Shown here in pieces: positions 1 through 8,126 of a stretch of 64,000 nt of DNA (within the stretch, counting starts at the first letter, position 1; every line of letters begins with the position of its first letter). The DNA is taken from contig NZ_CP141614.1 of assembly GCF_035593265.1 (NCBI RefSeq), forward strand, positions 868,001-932,000, in the 5' to 3' direction. The stretch is from Limnochorda sp. LNt. Its GTDB lineage: Bacteria > Bacillota > Limnochordia > Limnochordales > Geochordaceae. The notes beneath the pieces are model-generated. The model was not told the DNA's origin and searched no databases. It saw nothing but the letters and a program-made list of their open reading frames with translations. The position numbers and the translations under genes were made by a program.

Positions 1-1
1 G

Positions 2-304
2 ATGGCCAGGGGACGGCGGGTCGAGTTGCGCCAGCGGCCCAGGGCCGAGACGGCGGACATGGCGGTGGCGGCCGCCTCGGTGCTGGCGAGGGCGAGATTC
101 CTGCGGGAGCTGGAGCGCCTCTCCCGCACGGCCGGCATCCTGCTCCCCAAGGGCGCCACCCACGTGGAGGGACCGGCGCGGGAGCTGTGGCGGCGGGGAG
201 GGCGGGAGCTCCTGGGGCAGTTCGCGAAGCTGCACTTCGCCATCACGGAGAGGGTGGCGGCCCTGGAGGCAGGAGGCCCTCGACCGGGCGGCGAAGGGCG
301 GTAG
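2..304 (+). CDS. rnhC: Ribonuclease HIII, C-terminal fragment (5' end outside window)
   Basis: RNase HIII cleaves the RNA strand of RNA-DNA hybrids in the cytoplasm. The visible 100 residues match the C-terminal end of the family: an ETADMAVAAASVLAR-like segment (family form: S-VAAASIIAR), then LPKGAT, then FAKLHFA near the end, where RNase HIII typically has AKLHFANT. The gene enters from the left edge, so the true start and the catalytic N-terminal half are not visible. It ends at TAG 302-304, 30 bases before the next gene. RNase HII shares the AAASI/VLA motif, but the LPKGA and AKLHF pair favours HIII. Confidence 0.8.
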   Translation: MARGRRVELRQRPRAETADMAVAAASVLARARFLRELERLSRTAGILLPKGATHVEGPARELWRRGGRELLGQFAKLHFAITERVAALEAGGPRPGGEGR

Positions 305-334
305 CGAACAGATGCGCGGGAGGGGGCGACGGAC

Positions 335-1777
335 GTGCGGCGGCTGGCAGTCTGGGCCGCGTTGACGGTGGCCCTGGCCGCGGGCCCGGCCATGGCGGGC
401 GCCGCCGAGGCCCAACGGAGCGTGGCGCCAGGCACCCTGGCCCTGCGCATGTCGGAGAGCATGGGGTGGCCGGACCGCTTCAGCGCCGTGGTGCGGGTGG
501 AGCCGGTCGCGGCCGCGGCGGGGAGCGGCGCGGTTTCCTTCCGGGTCGAGTCCTTCACCCCCGACACGTTTCGGTGGACGCCCATGGACCCGCGAGGGGT
601 GGGCGGGACGGCCTGGCGGGGCTACCTCCACCTGGAGACCGGGGGGCCGGGTCCTCGCTTCACCTACGGATACGACGGCTTCCCCTTCCTGAGGGCGCTC
701 GAGGTCTACTTCGGTATCTTCCGGCCACTGCCGGAGGGATCCCGGCTGGTCCTGGGGCAGGGCGTACGCCTGCTCAACCGCTCGGCCGTGGAGGCGGTGC
801 TGTACGATAGCGGCGCCGGGCAGCAGGCTCACCTGGTGGTCGATGCCGAGACGGGGCTGGTGCTGCGGGCCTCCGTCCTGGCACCCGGGCGCAGCCAGGG
901 CGAGAGCACCCCGCTGGTGAGCGCCGTGCGCTTCGACGTGGGTGCTGCGGTGGCCACGGTGGAGTACGAGGCACCGGTGCTGGGCGATGGGGGCCGGATG
1001 GTCCTGAGCCGGCGAGGCCGGGTCTGGTTTCTGTCGGAGGCGGTGGTGCACGATGGCGCCCAGGCGCACCGGGTGCGGCTCGAACAGGTGCGGCTGGGCG
1101 ACGAGGCCGGCCCGATGACCCGGCCCGACGTCTCGACCCTCCAGCGGCTGGCGGGGGCCCTCGAGCGAGCCCAGCAGGCCGTCCAGGAGCGGCGGTGGGA
1201 GGCCGCCGCGGCCGCGGCCCGCGAGGCGCTGGGTGTGGACCCGTACAACATCCGGGCCCACAACCTCCTGGGCTACGCGGCCATGGAGCGCGGCGACTGG
1301 GTGACGGCCGCCGGCGCCTTCGACCAGATCATCCATCTCGCGCCCGACTCGCCGCTGGGCTACAACAACCTGGCGTACCTCTACGCGGACAAGGGCTTCA
1401 ACCTGTCGCGGGCGTTGTCGCTGGCCCGGCGGGCTATGGACCTCTCCGGTGACGAGCCCGACGCCTCGGTGCTCGACACCTACGGGTGGGCCCTGTATCG
1501 CAACGGGCGGATCGACGAGGCCCGTCAGGTGCTGGAGCAGGCCGTGGCCGCCTCGGGCGACGACCCGCGCTCGCAGGCCGAAATCCTCTACCACCTGGGC
1601 GTGGTCCTGATCCGCATGGAGCGCCTCGACGAGGCGCGGCGCCTGCTGGGGCGGGCGATCGAGCTCGATCCGGACCTGGAGGAGGCGCGGGAGGCCCTCG
1701 GCCTGCTCGAGAGGGGAGAGCCGGGCATGATCGGGCTTCCGGCCGCCCGGGCCGGAGGGAGGGGCGCCGCGGCGTGA
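335..1777 (+). CDS. Secreted LolA/RseB-like domain protein with C-terminal TPR repeats
   Basis: A 480-residue protein starting with GTG behind a GGGAGGGGG ribosome site. Residues 1-26 form a signal peptide (RR, hydrophobic core, AGAAEA cleavage region). Residues about 30-215 look like the outer-membrane lipoprotein-sorting (LolA/RseB) fold: repeated beta-type stretches with FSAVVRVE and LVVDAETGLVLRASV. Residues about 275-465 hold at least four tetratricopeptide repeats (for example NIRAHNLLGYAAMERGDWVTAA and AEILYHLGVVLIRMERLDEA). It probably acts outside the membrane as a lipid- or protein-binding scaffold; the ligand is unknown. Its stop overlaps the next start in a GTGA motif, suggesting translational coupling. 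Confidence 0.65.
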   Translation: MRRLAVWAALTVALAAGPAMAGAAEAQRSVAPGTLALRMSESMGWPDRFSAVVRVEPVAAAAGSGAVSFRVESFTPDTFRWTPMDPRGVGGTAWRGYLHLETGGPGPRFTYGYDGFPFLRALEVYFGIFRPLPEGSRLVLGQGVRLLNRSAVEAVLYDSGAGQQAHLVVDAETGLVLRASVLAPGRSQGESTPLVSAVRFDVGAAVATVEYEAPVLGDGGRMVLSRRGRVWFLSEAVVHDGAQAHRVRLEQVRLGDEAGPMTRPDVSTLQRLAGALERAQQAVQERRWEAAAAAAREALGVDPYNIRAHNLLGYAAMERGDWVTAAGAFDQIIHLAPDSPLGYNNLAYLYADKGFNLSRALSLARRAMDLSGDEPDASVLDTYGWALYRNGRIDEARQVLEQAVAASGDDPRSQAEILYHLGVVLIRMERLDEARRLLGRAIELDPDLEEAREALGLLERGEPGMIGLPAARAGGRGAAA

Positions 1778-2682
1778 CCCTCCGGTACGGCCAGGGCCGG
1801 GAGTGGCAGCCGTCGGGGGGCGCCGGCCCGATATGGCGCATCGACGGGCTCATCGAGCCGCAGGATGCTGGCTTACGCGCGCCCGAGGAGTCGGGGACGG
1901 AGCGTCTGGGAGCGTGGGTACGCCGGCTCCGCCTGGTCAGGGGGGTCGGACCGGTCCGCCAGCGCCGCCTGCAGGCGAGCGGCTACCAGGATCTCGTCGC
2001 CCTTCAGCGCCACCCGGCCTACGGGGCCGACGCCCGCCAGGCGTGGGGGGCCGTGGTCGAGCGTCGGCTGGAGGAGCTGCGCCGGCGCAAGGTGCGGGAG
2101 GGGGAGCTCCTCTCGATGTACGAGGCGGCGGAGCTCGTCTTCTTCGACATCGAGACGCTGGGCCTGGCGCCGGTCTTCCCCGTCTTCCTGGCGGGCCTGC
2201 TGCGGGCAGAGCGCGACGGGTGGCGGTGCACCCTGCTGCTGGCCCGCACCCCTGAGGAGGAGCCGGCCCTGCTGGCGGGGGCCGAGACGCTGCTGCGCGA
2301 GGGCCGTGCGGTCGTCACCTACAACGGGCGCGGCTTCGACGTGCCGTTCCTGGCCATGCGGCGAGCCGTCAACGGGCAGCCGGCGCCGGCGGGCTGGCCG
2401 GGAGTGGCGGTGCTCGACCTCCTCGGCGAGGCGAGGCGGCGCTTCAAAGGCGTGCTGGGCGACGCCCGGCTGGAGACGGTGGACCGCTACCTGCGATGGG
2501 CTCGGCCGGCGCAGGGCCTGCCCTCCCGGCTGGTGCCCGAGCACTATCGCCGCTTCGTGGAGAGCGGAGACCCGGCCTGGATCGAGCCCGTGCTCGAGCA
2601 CAACCTCCAGGACTTGCTGGCCATGGCCAACCTCTGGGGGGTCGTGGCCGACGCCCCCGATCCCGTGCGGGAGATGCCGTGA
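1774..2682 (+). CDS. YprB-like ribonuclease H-fold (DEDD) nuclease
   Basis: A 302-residue cytoplasmic protein of the RNase_H_2/YprB group of DEDD-type 3'-5' exonucleases. The acidic residues expected for two-metal catalysis are visible: FFDIETLGL (D and E), TYNGRGFDVPFL (D) and EHNLQDLLAM (final D). A DLLGEARRRFKG segment precedes the last motif. The start GTG at 1774 is chosen because it sits in a GTGA overlap with the upstream stop and follows a GGAGGGAGGGG site; the frame is open further upstream but only across the TPR gene. The substrate is not known. In Bacillus, yprB lies next to the helicase gene yprA; no such helicase is seen here. Confidence 0.7.
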   Translation: MTLRYGQGREWQPSGGAGPIWRIDGLIEPQDAGLRAPEESGTERLGAWVRRLRLVRGVGPVRQRRLQASGYQDLVALQRHPAYGADARQAWGAVVERRLEELRRRKVREGELLSMYEAAELVFFDIETLGLAPVFPVFLAGLLRAERDGWRCTLLLARTPEEEPALLAGAETLLREGRAVVTYNGRGFDVPFLAMRRAVNGQPAPAGWPGVAVLDLLGEARRRFKGVLGDARLETVDRYLRWARPAQGLPSRLVPEHYRRFVESGDPAWIEPVLEHNLQDLLAMANLWGVVADAPDPVREMP

Positions 2683-3287
2683 ACGAGCACTACTTCACCC
2701 GGGAGCCCGCCTCGCCCCACCGTCCCGCCGAGGTCGTCTTCGAGTGGCGCGACGTGCGGCTGCGCCTGCATACGGATCGGGGGATGTTCTCGTACCGGCG
2801 GATCGACCCGGGGACTCGCCTGCTGGCGACCCAGTTCGTGCCGGACGGGCCCGGGCGCGTGGCGGATCTGGGGGCCGGCTACGGGGCGCTGGGGCTCATG
2901 CTGGCGGCCCGGTTTCCCGATCTATCGATGGTGATGGTGGAGATCAACCAACGGGCCGCCCGGCTGTGCCGGGCCAACGCCGCCCGCAACGGGCTCCGGG
3001 CGCAGGTGCTGGTGGGAGACGGTCTGGCGGCGCTGGGACCTGGGAGTCTCGATGCCGTCGTGACCAACCCCCCGGTTCGGGCGGGACGGAGCGTCATCTA
3101 TAGGTGGATGCAGCAGGCGGCCCAGGCGCTGAGGCCGGGCGGGACCTTCTGGATGGTGGTGCGCACCCGGCAGGGCGCGGCCTCGCTGGCCAGGGCCGTC
3201 GAGGCCCGCATCGGTCCCGTCGAGCTGATGGAGCGGGGCGGGGGCTATCGAGTCTTTCGCGCTCGCAAGAGCGGCCCGGCCCCCTGA
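2679..3287 (+). CDS. RsmC-like class I SAM-dependent methyltransferase
   Basis: A 202-residue methyltransferase whose start GTG overlaps the upstream TGA (GTGA). The opening NEHYFTREP, the SAM-binding loop VADLGAGYGALGL (residues about 65-77) and the catalytic-loop motif VVTNPPVRAG match the MTS/RsmC family, which methylates the exocyclic amine of guanine in 16S rRNA. E. coli RsmC has an extra N-terminal pseudo-domain; this short single-domain form is the usual Firmicutes version. It is co-directional and coupled with the YprB-like gene. The exact rRNA position modified cannot be told from sequence. Confidence 0.75.
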   Translation: MNEHYFTREPASPHRPAEVVFEWRDVRLRLHTDRGMFSYRRIDPGTRLLATQFVPDGPGRVADLGAGYGALGLMLAARFPDLSMVMVEINQRAARLCRANAARNGLRAQVLVGDGLAALGPGSLDAVVTNPPVRAGRSVIYRWMQQAAQALRPGGTFWMVVRTRQGAASLARAVEARIGPVELMERGGGYRVFRARKSGPAP

Positions 3288-3384
3288 GCCGGGCCATCCG
3301 CTTCCAGCAGGTCGGGGGCCTGTGGCGCCGAAGACGACGGGGCGCCGGCCACGGCGTACCCGGGGAGAAGAGAAAGGGTTGACG

Positions 3385-4665
3385 ATGATCCAGGAGATGG
3401 CCACCCTGGTCAGGGCCCGGGATCGGGTGCGGGTGCGCGGCGGCATGCGGCTGTCGGGCCGGCTCCGGGTGAGCGGTGCCAAGAACGCGGCGGTGGCGCT
3501 GCTCCCCGCGACCCTGCTGGCGTCGGCGCCCGTCGAACTCGCCCAGGTGCCCGAGATCACCGACGTCGAGGTGATGGTGAGCATCCTCCGCAAGCTGGGG
3601 GCCCAGGTCGACTTCGAGGATGGGGTCGCCCGGGTCTGGCCGGATGGGCCCATCTCGCACGAGGTGCCCTACGAGGATGCCAAGCGGGTGCGCGCCTCCT
3701 CGCTGCTGCTGGGGGCGCTCCTGGCGAGGCAGGGGCGGGCCGTGGTGCCGTTGCCGGGGGGCTGCGACATCGGGCCCAGGCCGCTCGATCTGCACCTCAA
3801 GGGGCTGGGCGAGCTGGGGGCCCGCGTGCGGGTGGAGCACGGTTACGTGGTCGCCGAGGCCGATCGCCTCGTCGGCAGCGAGATCTACCTCGACTTCCCC
3901 AGCGTGGGCGCGACCGAAAACCTGATGATGGCCGCCACCGCCGCCGAGGGGACCACGGTCATCTACAACGCGGCCAAGGAGCCCGAGGTCGTCGACCTGG
4001 CCAACTTCCTGACCGCCATGGGCGCCCGGGTGGTGGGGGCCGGGACCGACCTGGTGCGCATCCAGGGCGGCTCTCGGCTGACGGGTACCTCCTACACCAT
4101 CATCCCCGACCGCATCGAGGCGGGCACCTACCTGCTGGCCGCGCTGGCCACCCGGGGCGAGATCGTGCTCGAAAACGTCATCCCCAAGCATCTCGAGTCG
4201 CTGCTGGCCAAGCTGGAGGAGGCGGGGGCGCGCATCGAGGTGGGCCTGGACCACCTGGCGGCCTCCTGCCCGCGACGTCCATCGGCCATCTCCGTCAAGA
4301 CCCTCCCGTATCCCGGCTTCCCCACCGACCTGCAGCCTCAGCTGACGGCCTTCCTGCTGACGGCCGAGGGCACGAGCATCGTGACGGAGCGGGTCTTCGA
4401 GGATCGGTTCCGTCACGTCGACGAGCTCAAGCGCATGGGCGCTCAGATCCGCACCGACAGCCGGACGGCCATCATCTCCGGGGTGGAGCGCCTCACGGGC
4501 GCGCCGGTGACGGCGACGGATCTGCGGACCGGCGCGGCGCTCGTCATCGCGGCGCTGTCGGCCACCGGTGAGACCGTCATCGACCAGTTCCATCACGTGC
4601 GACGGGGCTACGACCGCATGGTCGAGAAGCTGGCGGAGCTGGGCGCGGATATCGAGTACTGGTGA
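3385..4665 (+). CDS. murA: UDP-N-acetylglucosamine 1-carboxyvinyltransferase
   Basis: MurA adds enolpyruvate from PEP to UDP-GlcNAc, the first committed step of peptidoglycan synthesis, in the cytosol. The protein is 426 residues from ATG 3385. It shows the substrate motif SGAKNAA (K33, N34), the catalytic loop LPGGCDIGPRPLDLH with the fosfomycin-target cysteine at C127, and later PDRIEAGTYL and GFPTDLQPQ. A TTG at 3379 is an alternative start; GGGGAGAAGAGAAAGG immediately upstream could serve either. The cysteine predicts fosfomycin sensitivity for this enzyme by family knowledge. It is the last gene of the left-hand group and is followed by the arginine promoter. Confidence 0.95.
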   Translation: MIQEMATLVRARDRVRVRGGMRLSGRLRVSGAKNAAVALLPATLLASAPVELAQVPEITDVEVMVSILRKLGAQVDFEDGVARVWPDGPISHEVPYEDAKRVRASSLLLGALLARQGRAVVPLPGGCDIGPRPLDLHLKGLGELGARVRVEHGYVVAEADRLVGSEIYLDFPSVGATENLMMAATAAEGTTVIYNAAKEPEVVDLANFLTAMGARVVGAGTDLVRIQGGSRLTGTSYTIIPDRIEAGTYLLAALATRGEIVLENVIPKHLESLLAKLEEAGARIEVGLDHLAASCPRRPSAISVKTLPYPGFPTDLQPQLTAFLLTAEGTSIVTERVFEDRFRHVDELKRMGAQIRTDSRTAIISGVERLTGAPVTATDLRTGAALVIAALSATGETVIDQFHHVRRGYDRMVEKLAELGADIEYW

Positions 4666-4689
4666 CCCCTCTCGGGTCGATCCGGGGGC

Positions 4690-4718
4690 TTGCATAGTTA
4701 TGCATCGGGCGCGATAAT
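4690..4718 (+). promoter_or_regulatory. argC promoter with overlapping ArgR operator
   Basis: TTGCAT (4690-4695), 17 bases, GATAAT (4713-4718) form a good sigma-A promoter. A perfect dyad TGCATA-GT-TATGCA (4691-4704) covers the -35 and the base following it; this matches ARG boxes of high-GC bacteria. Repression by arginine-bound ArgR through -35 occlusion is inferred. The expected transcription start falls at or next to 4725, the A of the argC ATG. Confidence 0.75.
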
Positions 4719-4724
4719 GCGCCC

Positions 4725-5873
4725 ATGCGCCACGATGCTACGCCTGTCACGACAAGCGCGACCTCCGGCGCGACGCCGGCCCGCGCCGGCGACTCCACCC
4801 GCATCGCCGTCGGGATCGTGGGTGGCTCGGGCTACGCCGCCCAGGAGCTGGTGCGGCTCGTGGCCCAGCATCCTCACCTGAGGCTCGGGTGGATATTGTC
4901 CCGTTCGCATGCAGGCCAATCGCTGTCAGCGGTCTACCCTCATCTCCGGGGCCTGGTGGAGGGGCGGTTCGGCTCGCCCGACGAGCTTGTCGACCTGGCC
5001 CGCTCGGTGGGAGTGATCTTCCTGGCCACCCCGGCGGGCTTCGCCGCCGAGCAGGCGCCGGCCTTGCTGGAGCGCGGCGCGGCCGTGGTCGATCTGTCGG
5101 CCGACTTCCGATTGGATGACGCGGGGCTCTACGAGCGCGTCTACGGCCGGCCCCATCCCCACCCCGAGCTCCTGAGCCAGGCCGCCTACGGGTTGCCCGA
5201 GCTCTTCGGCGCCGAGGTGGCACGCTCCCGGCTCGTTGCCAATCCCGGCTGCTATCCCACAGCGGCCCTGCTCGCCCTGGCGCCGCTGGCCGCGCAGGGG
5301 CTGCTGGCCGTCGAGCGCCCCGTGGTGGTCTCGGCCACCTCGGGCATCTCGGGGGCCGGCAGCCAGCCGGGGCCGATGTATCACCTGCCGGTGGCCACCG
5401 AGAACGTCCGCCCCTACGGCGTCCCCGGCCACCGTCACACCCCCGAGATGCGGCTGCACCTGGGGCGCCTGCTCCGGGCGGGCGCGGGGGCCGGGACGGG
5501 GGCCGCCGGGGTCGAGCTGGCCTTCATCCCCCACCTGGTGCCGGCCAGCCGCGGCATCCTGGCCACGTGCGTGGCGGGCCTGCGGGAGCCGCACGACACC
5601 GACGAGTTGACGCAACGCTACGCGGCCTTCTACCGGGAGGCGCCCTTCGTGCGGGTGCTCCCGCCGCCCGAGCTGCCCGAGACCAAGGCGGTGCAGGGGG
5701 CCAACTTCTGCGACCTGGCGGTCCGGTGGGATCCCGGCTCCCGTTCGGCCATCGTGATGGCGGCCCTGGACAACCTGGTCAAGGGTGCCAGCGGCCAGGC
5801 CATTCAAAACGTCAACGTCCTCATGGGGTGGGACCAGACCGCGGGCCTCATGGGGGCGCCCCTCTACCCGTGA
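4725..5873 (+). CDS. argC: N-acetyl-gamma-glutamyl-phosphate reductase
   Basis: ArgC reduces N-acetylglutamyl-phosphate to the semialdehyde with NADPH, the third step of arginine synthesis. It has 382 residues, including about 25 extra at the N-terminus before the nucleotide-binding motif VGIVGGSGYAAQEL. The catalytic cysteine lies in VANPGCYPTAALLAL, and the late motif NLVKGASGQAIQN is typical. ATG 4725 is the only credible start and has no ribosome-binding site, which agrees with a leaderless mRNA from the promoter just upstream. It is first in argC-argJ-argB-argD-carB-argG-argH. Confidence 0.95.
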   Translation: MRHDATPVTTSATSGATPARAGDSTRIAVGIVGGSGYAAQELVRLVAQHPHLRLGWILSRSHAGQSLSAVYPHLRGLVEGRFGSPDELVDLARSVGVIFLATPAGFAAEQAPALLERGAAVVDLSADFRLDDAGLYERVYGRPHPHPELLSQAAYGLPELFGAEVARSRLVANPGCYPTAALLALAPLAAQGLLAVERPVVVSATSGISGAGSQPGPMYHLPVATENVRPYGVPGHRHTPEMRLHLGRLLRAGAGAGTGAAGVELAFIPHLVPASRGILATCVAGLREPHDTDELTQRYAAFYREAPFVRVLPPPELPETKAVQGANFCDLAVRWDPGSRSAIVMAALDNLVKGASGQAIQNVNVLMGWDQTAGLMGAPLYP

Positions 5874-5909
5874 TCGCACGCTCGGACCATGTCGTGAAGG
5901 AGGCTTGGC

Positions 5910-7175
5910 ATGCACAGACCCGCCGCATCCCCGCTGCCGGGCCTGGCGTCCGCCGATGAGACCCTGACCGGGCTGGCCTGGGGCGTCACCTTCCCGGAGC
6001 CCTTCGAGGCGGCAGGCGTCCATTGCGGCATCAAGCACAAGCGCCCGGACCTGGCCGTCATCCATTCGCCGGTGGACTGCTCGGCCGCCGCCGTCCTGAC
6101 CCGCAACCGGGTGAAGGCGGCGCCCCTGCGGGTGACCCAGGAGCATCTGCTGGCGGCTCCCGGCCGCATCCGTGCCATCGTGGTCAACAGCGGCAACGCC
6201 AACGCCTGCACCGGCCCGAGGGGCATGGCCGACGCCAGGGCCATGGCCGAGGTCTGCGCCGGGGAGCTCGGCGTCGATCCCGAACAGGTGCTGGTGGCCT
6301 CCACCGGCGTCATCGGCGTGCCGCTACCCATGGAGCGGGTGCGCGCGGGCATCCAGCAGGCATGCCAGCGGCTCTCCCGGGCGGGTGGGCCCGATGCCGC
6401 CATCGCCATCATGACCACGGACCGCCGCCCCAAGGCCCTGGCCTTCACCCTCGGGCTCGGCGACGGTCGAGTGGTGCGGGTGGGCGGCATGGCCAAGGGG
6501 TCCGGGATGATCCATCCTGACATGGCCACCATGCTGGCCTTCCTGACCACGGATGCGCCCGTCGAGCCGCGCCACCTGCAGCGGCTGCTGCGCGAGGTGA
6601 CCGAGCGCACCTTCAACATGATCACCGTCGACGGCGACACCAGCACCAACGACATGGCCATCCTCCTGGCCAGCGGGCAGGCAGGCGGGGAGCCCCTCGC
6701 GCCGGGGACGGAGGATTTCGCGCGACTGCAAGCAGGAATCGAACGCCTGGCCTCGTACCTGGCGAAGGAAATCGCCCGGGACGGCGAGGGTGCGACGCGC
6801 CTGGTGGAGGTGCGGGTGACGGGAGCCCGTACCCAAGCCGAGGCGCGCACTTGTGCGCGGGCCATCGCCGGCTCCAACCTGGTCAAGACGGCGATCCACG
6901 GTGCGGACCCCAACTGGGGCCGGATCGCGGCCGCGGCGGGGTATTCCGGGGTGGAGATGGACCCCGACGGCTTCTCGGTCTGGCTGGGCGACGTGCCGGT
7001 CGCGGCCGGGGGGCAGGAGGTGCCCTTCGACGAAGCGGCGGCCCGGTCGGCGCTGACGGCCCCCGAGGTGCGCCTCACCATCGACCTGGGCACCGGCGGC
7101 CGCCACGAGGCCATCGCGTGGACCTGCGACATGAGCGAGGAGTACGTGCGCATCAACGCCAGCTACCGCAGCTGA
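5910..7175 (+). CDS. argJ: Glutamate N-acetyltransferase / ornithine acetyltransferase
   Basis: ArgJ transfers the acetyl group from N-acetylornithine to glutamate, recycling it in arginine synthesis; bifunctional forms can also use acetyl-CoA. The 421-residue protein carries the autoprocessing site KGSGMIHPDMATM, where the Thr (about residue 206) becomes the N-terminal nucleophile of the beta chain after self-cleavage. GNANACTG and NWGRI are further family marks. Start ATG 5910 follows an AAGGAGG site. No argA or argE is present in the window, consistent with the cyclic pathway. Whether it is mono- or bifunctional cannot be decided by eye. Confidence 0.95.
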   Translation: MHRPAASPLPGLASADETLTGLAWGVTFPEPFEAAGVHCGIKHKRPDLAVIHSPVDCSAAAVLTRNRVKAAPLRVTQEHLLAAPGRIRAIVVNSGNANACTGPRGMADARAMAEVCAGELGVDPEQVLVASTGVIGVPLPMERVRAGIQQACQRLSRAGGPDAAIAIMTTDRRPKALAFTLGLGDGRVVRVGGMAKGSGMIHPDMATMLAFLTTDAPVEPRHLQRLLREVTERTFNMITVDGDTSTNDMAILLASGQAGGEPLAPGTEDFARLQAGIERLASYLAKEIARDGEGATRLVEVRVTGARTQAEARTCARAIAGSNLVKTAIHGADPNWGRIAAAAGYSGVEMDPDGFSVWLGDVPVAAGGQEVPFDEAAARSALTAPEVRLTIDLGTGGRHEAIAWTCDMSEEYVRINASYRS

Positions 7176-7221
7176 GGCCCGGGCCTCGGGCGGCGAGCTG
7201 GGTGGGAGGTCGGGCGGAGCG

Positions 7222-8124
7222 TTGACGCTGGAAGCCATCGTGCAACGTGCGGGCATCCTCGTGGAGGCGCTGCCCTACATCCGTGCCTTCTTCGGCAAGA
7301 CCTTCGTCATCAAGTACGGGGGCAGCACGATGCCGGACCCCGACGGCGAGGTCCAGCGCGCCGTGGCGCTGGACCTGATCCTCCTACGCTACGTGGGGGT
7401 CAAGGTCGTGCTGGTGCACGGCGGGGGCCCCGCCATCACGGAGACCATGCGAGCCCTGGGCAAAGAGCCCCGCTTCGTCAACGGACGCCGGGTGACCGAC
7501 GCGGAGACGATGCGCGTCGTCCGCATGGTGATGATGGGGCTGCTCAACATGGACATCGTGGCCACCATCAACCGCTTCGGCGGCAAGGCGGTAGGCCTGT
7601 CGGGGCACGACGCCAACCTGATGGTGGCGCGCAAACGCCTGGAGCGGGTGGAGTCGGGCCCGGAGTCCCCGGACCAGACCGTGGATCTGGGCTTCGTGGG
7701 CGACATCGAGCGGGTCAACCCCGAGATCCTGCACCTGCTCACGGATCAGGGGTACATCCCCGTCGTGGCGCCCATCGGCGCCGGCTACGCCGGCGAGAGC
7801 TACAACATCAACGCCGACAGTGCCGCCGGCGAGCTGGCCGCCGCTTTGCGGGCCGACAAGCTCATCATCCTCACCGACGTCGAGGGGATCCTGGAGGAGC
7901 CCGGCAACCCGGCCTCTCTCATCTCCGCCCTGCAGGTGCCGCGGGCGCGGCGGATGATCCAGGAGGGCACCATCTCGGCGGGCATGGTGCCCAAGGTGGA
8001 GGCGTGCATCCGGGCCCTGGAGGCGGGGGTACCCCGCACCCACATCATCGACGGCCGCACCCCCCACGCCTTGCTGCTGGAGATCTTCACGGACCGCGGC
8101 ATCGGCACCATGGTGGTGAGCTAG
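7222..8124 (+). CDS. argB: Acetylglutamate kinase
   Basis: ArgB phosphorylates N-acetylglutamate with ATP, the second step and usual feedback-controlled step of the cyclic arginine pathway. The 300-residue amino-acid kinase fold protein shows FVIKYGGSTM near the N-terminus, LVHGGGPAI, GLSGHDANL and the later NINADSAAGELAAAL and GGMVPKVEA-type segment (here SAGMVPKVEAC). The start is TTG 7222, behind a GGGCGGAG sequence. The N-terminal helix preceding the kinase core is present, as in arginine-inhibited hexameric enzymes; inhibition by arginine is therefore inferred. It is followed by argD after two bases. Confidence 0.95.
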   Translation: MTLEAIVQRAGILVEALPYIRAFFGKTFVIKYGGSTMPDPDGEVQRAVALDLILLRYVGVKVVLVHGGGPAITETMRALGKEPRFVNGRRVTDAETMRVVRMVMMGLLNMDIVATINRFGGKAVGLSGHDANLMVARKRLERVESGPESPDQTVDLGFVGDIERVNPEILHLLTDQGYIPVVAPIGAGYAGESYNINADSAAGELAAALRADKLIILTDVEGILEEPGNPASLISALQVPRARRMIQEGTISAGMVPKVEACIRALEAGVPRTHIIDGRTPHALLLEIFTDRGIGTMVVS

Positions 8125-8126
8125 CG

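Noticed and set aside
3094-4695. Long antisense frame opposite murA
   Set aside because: Same cause; no recognisable family and fully covered by murA.
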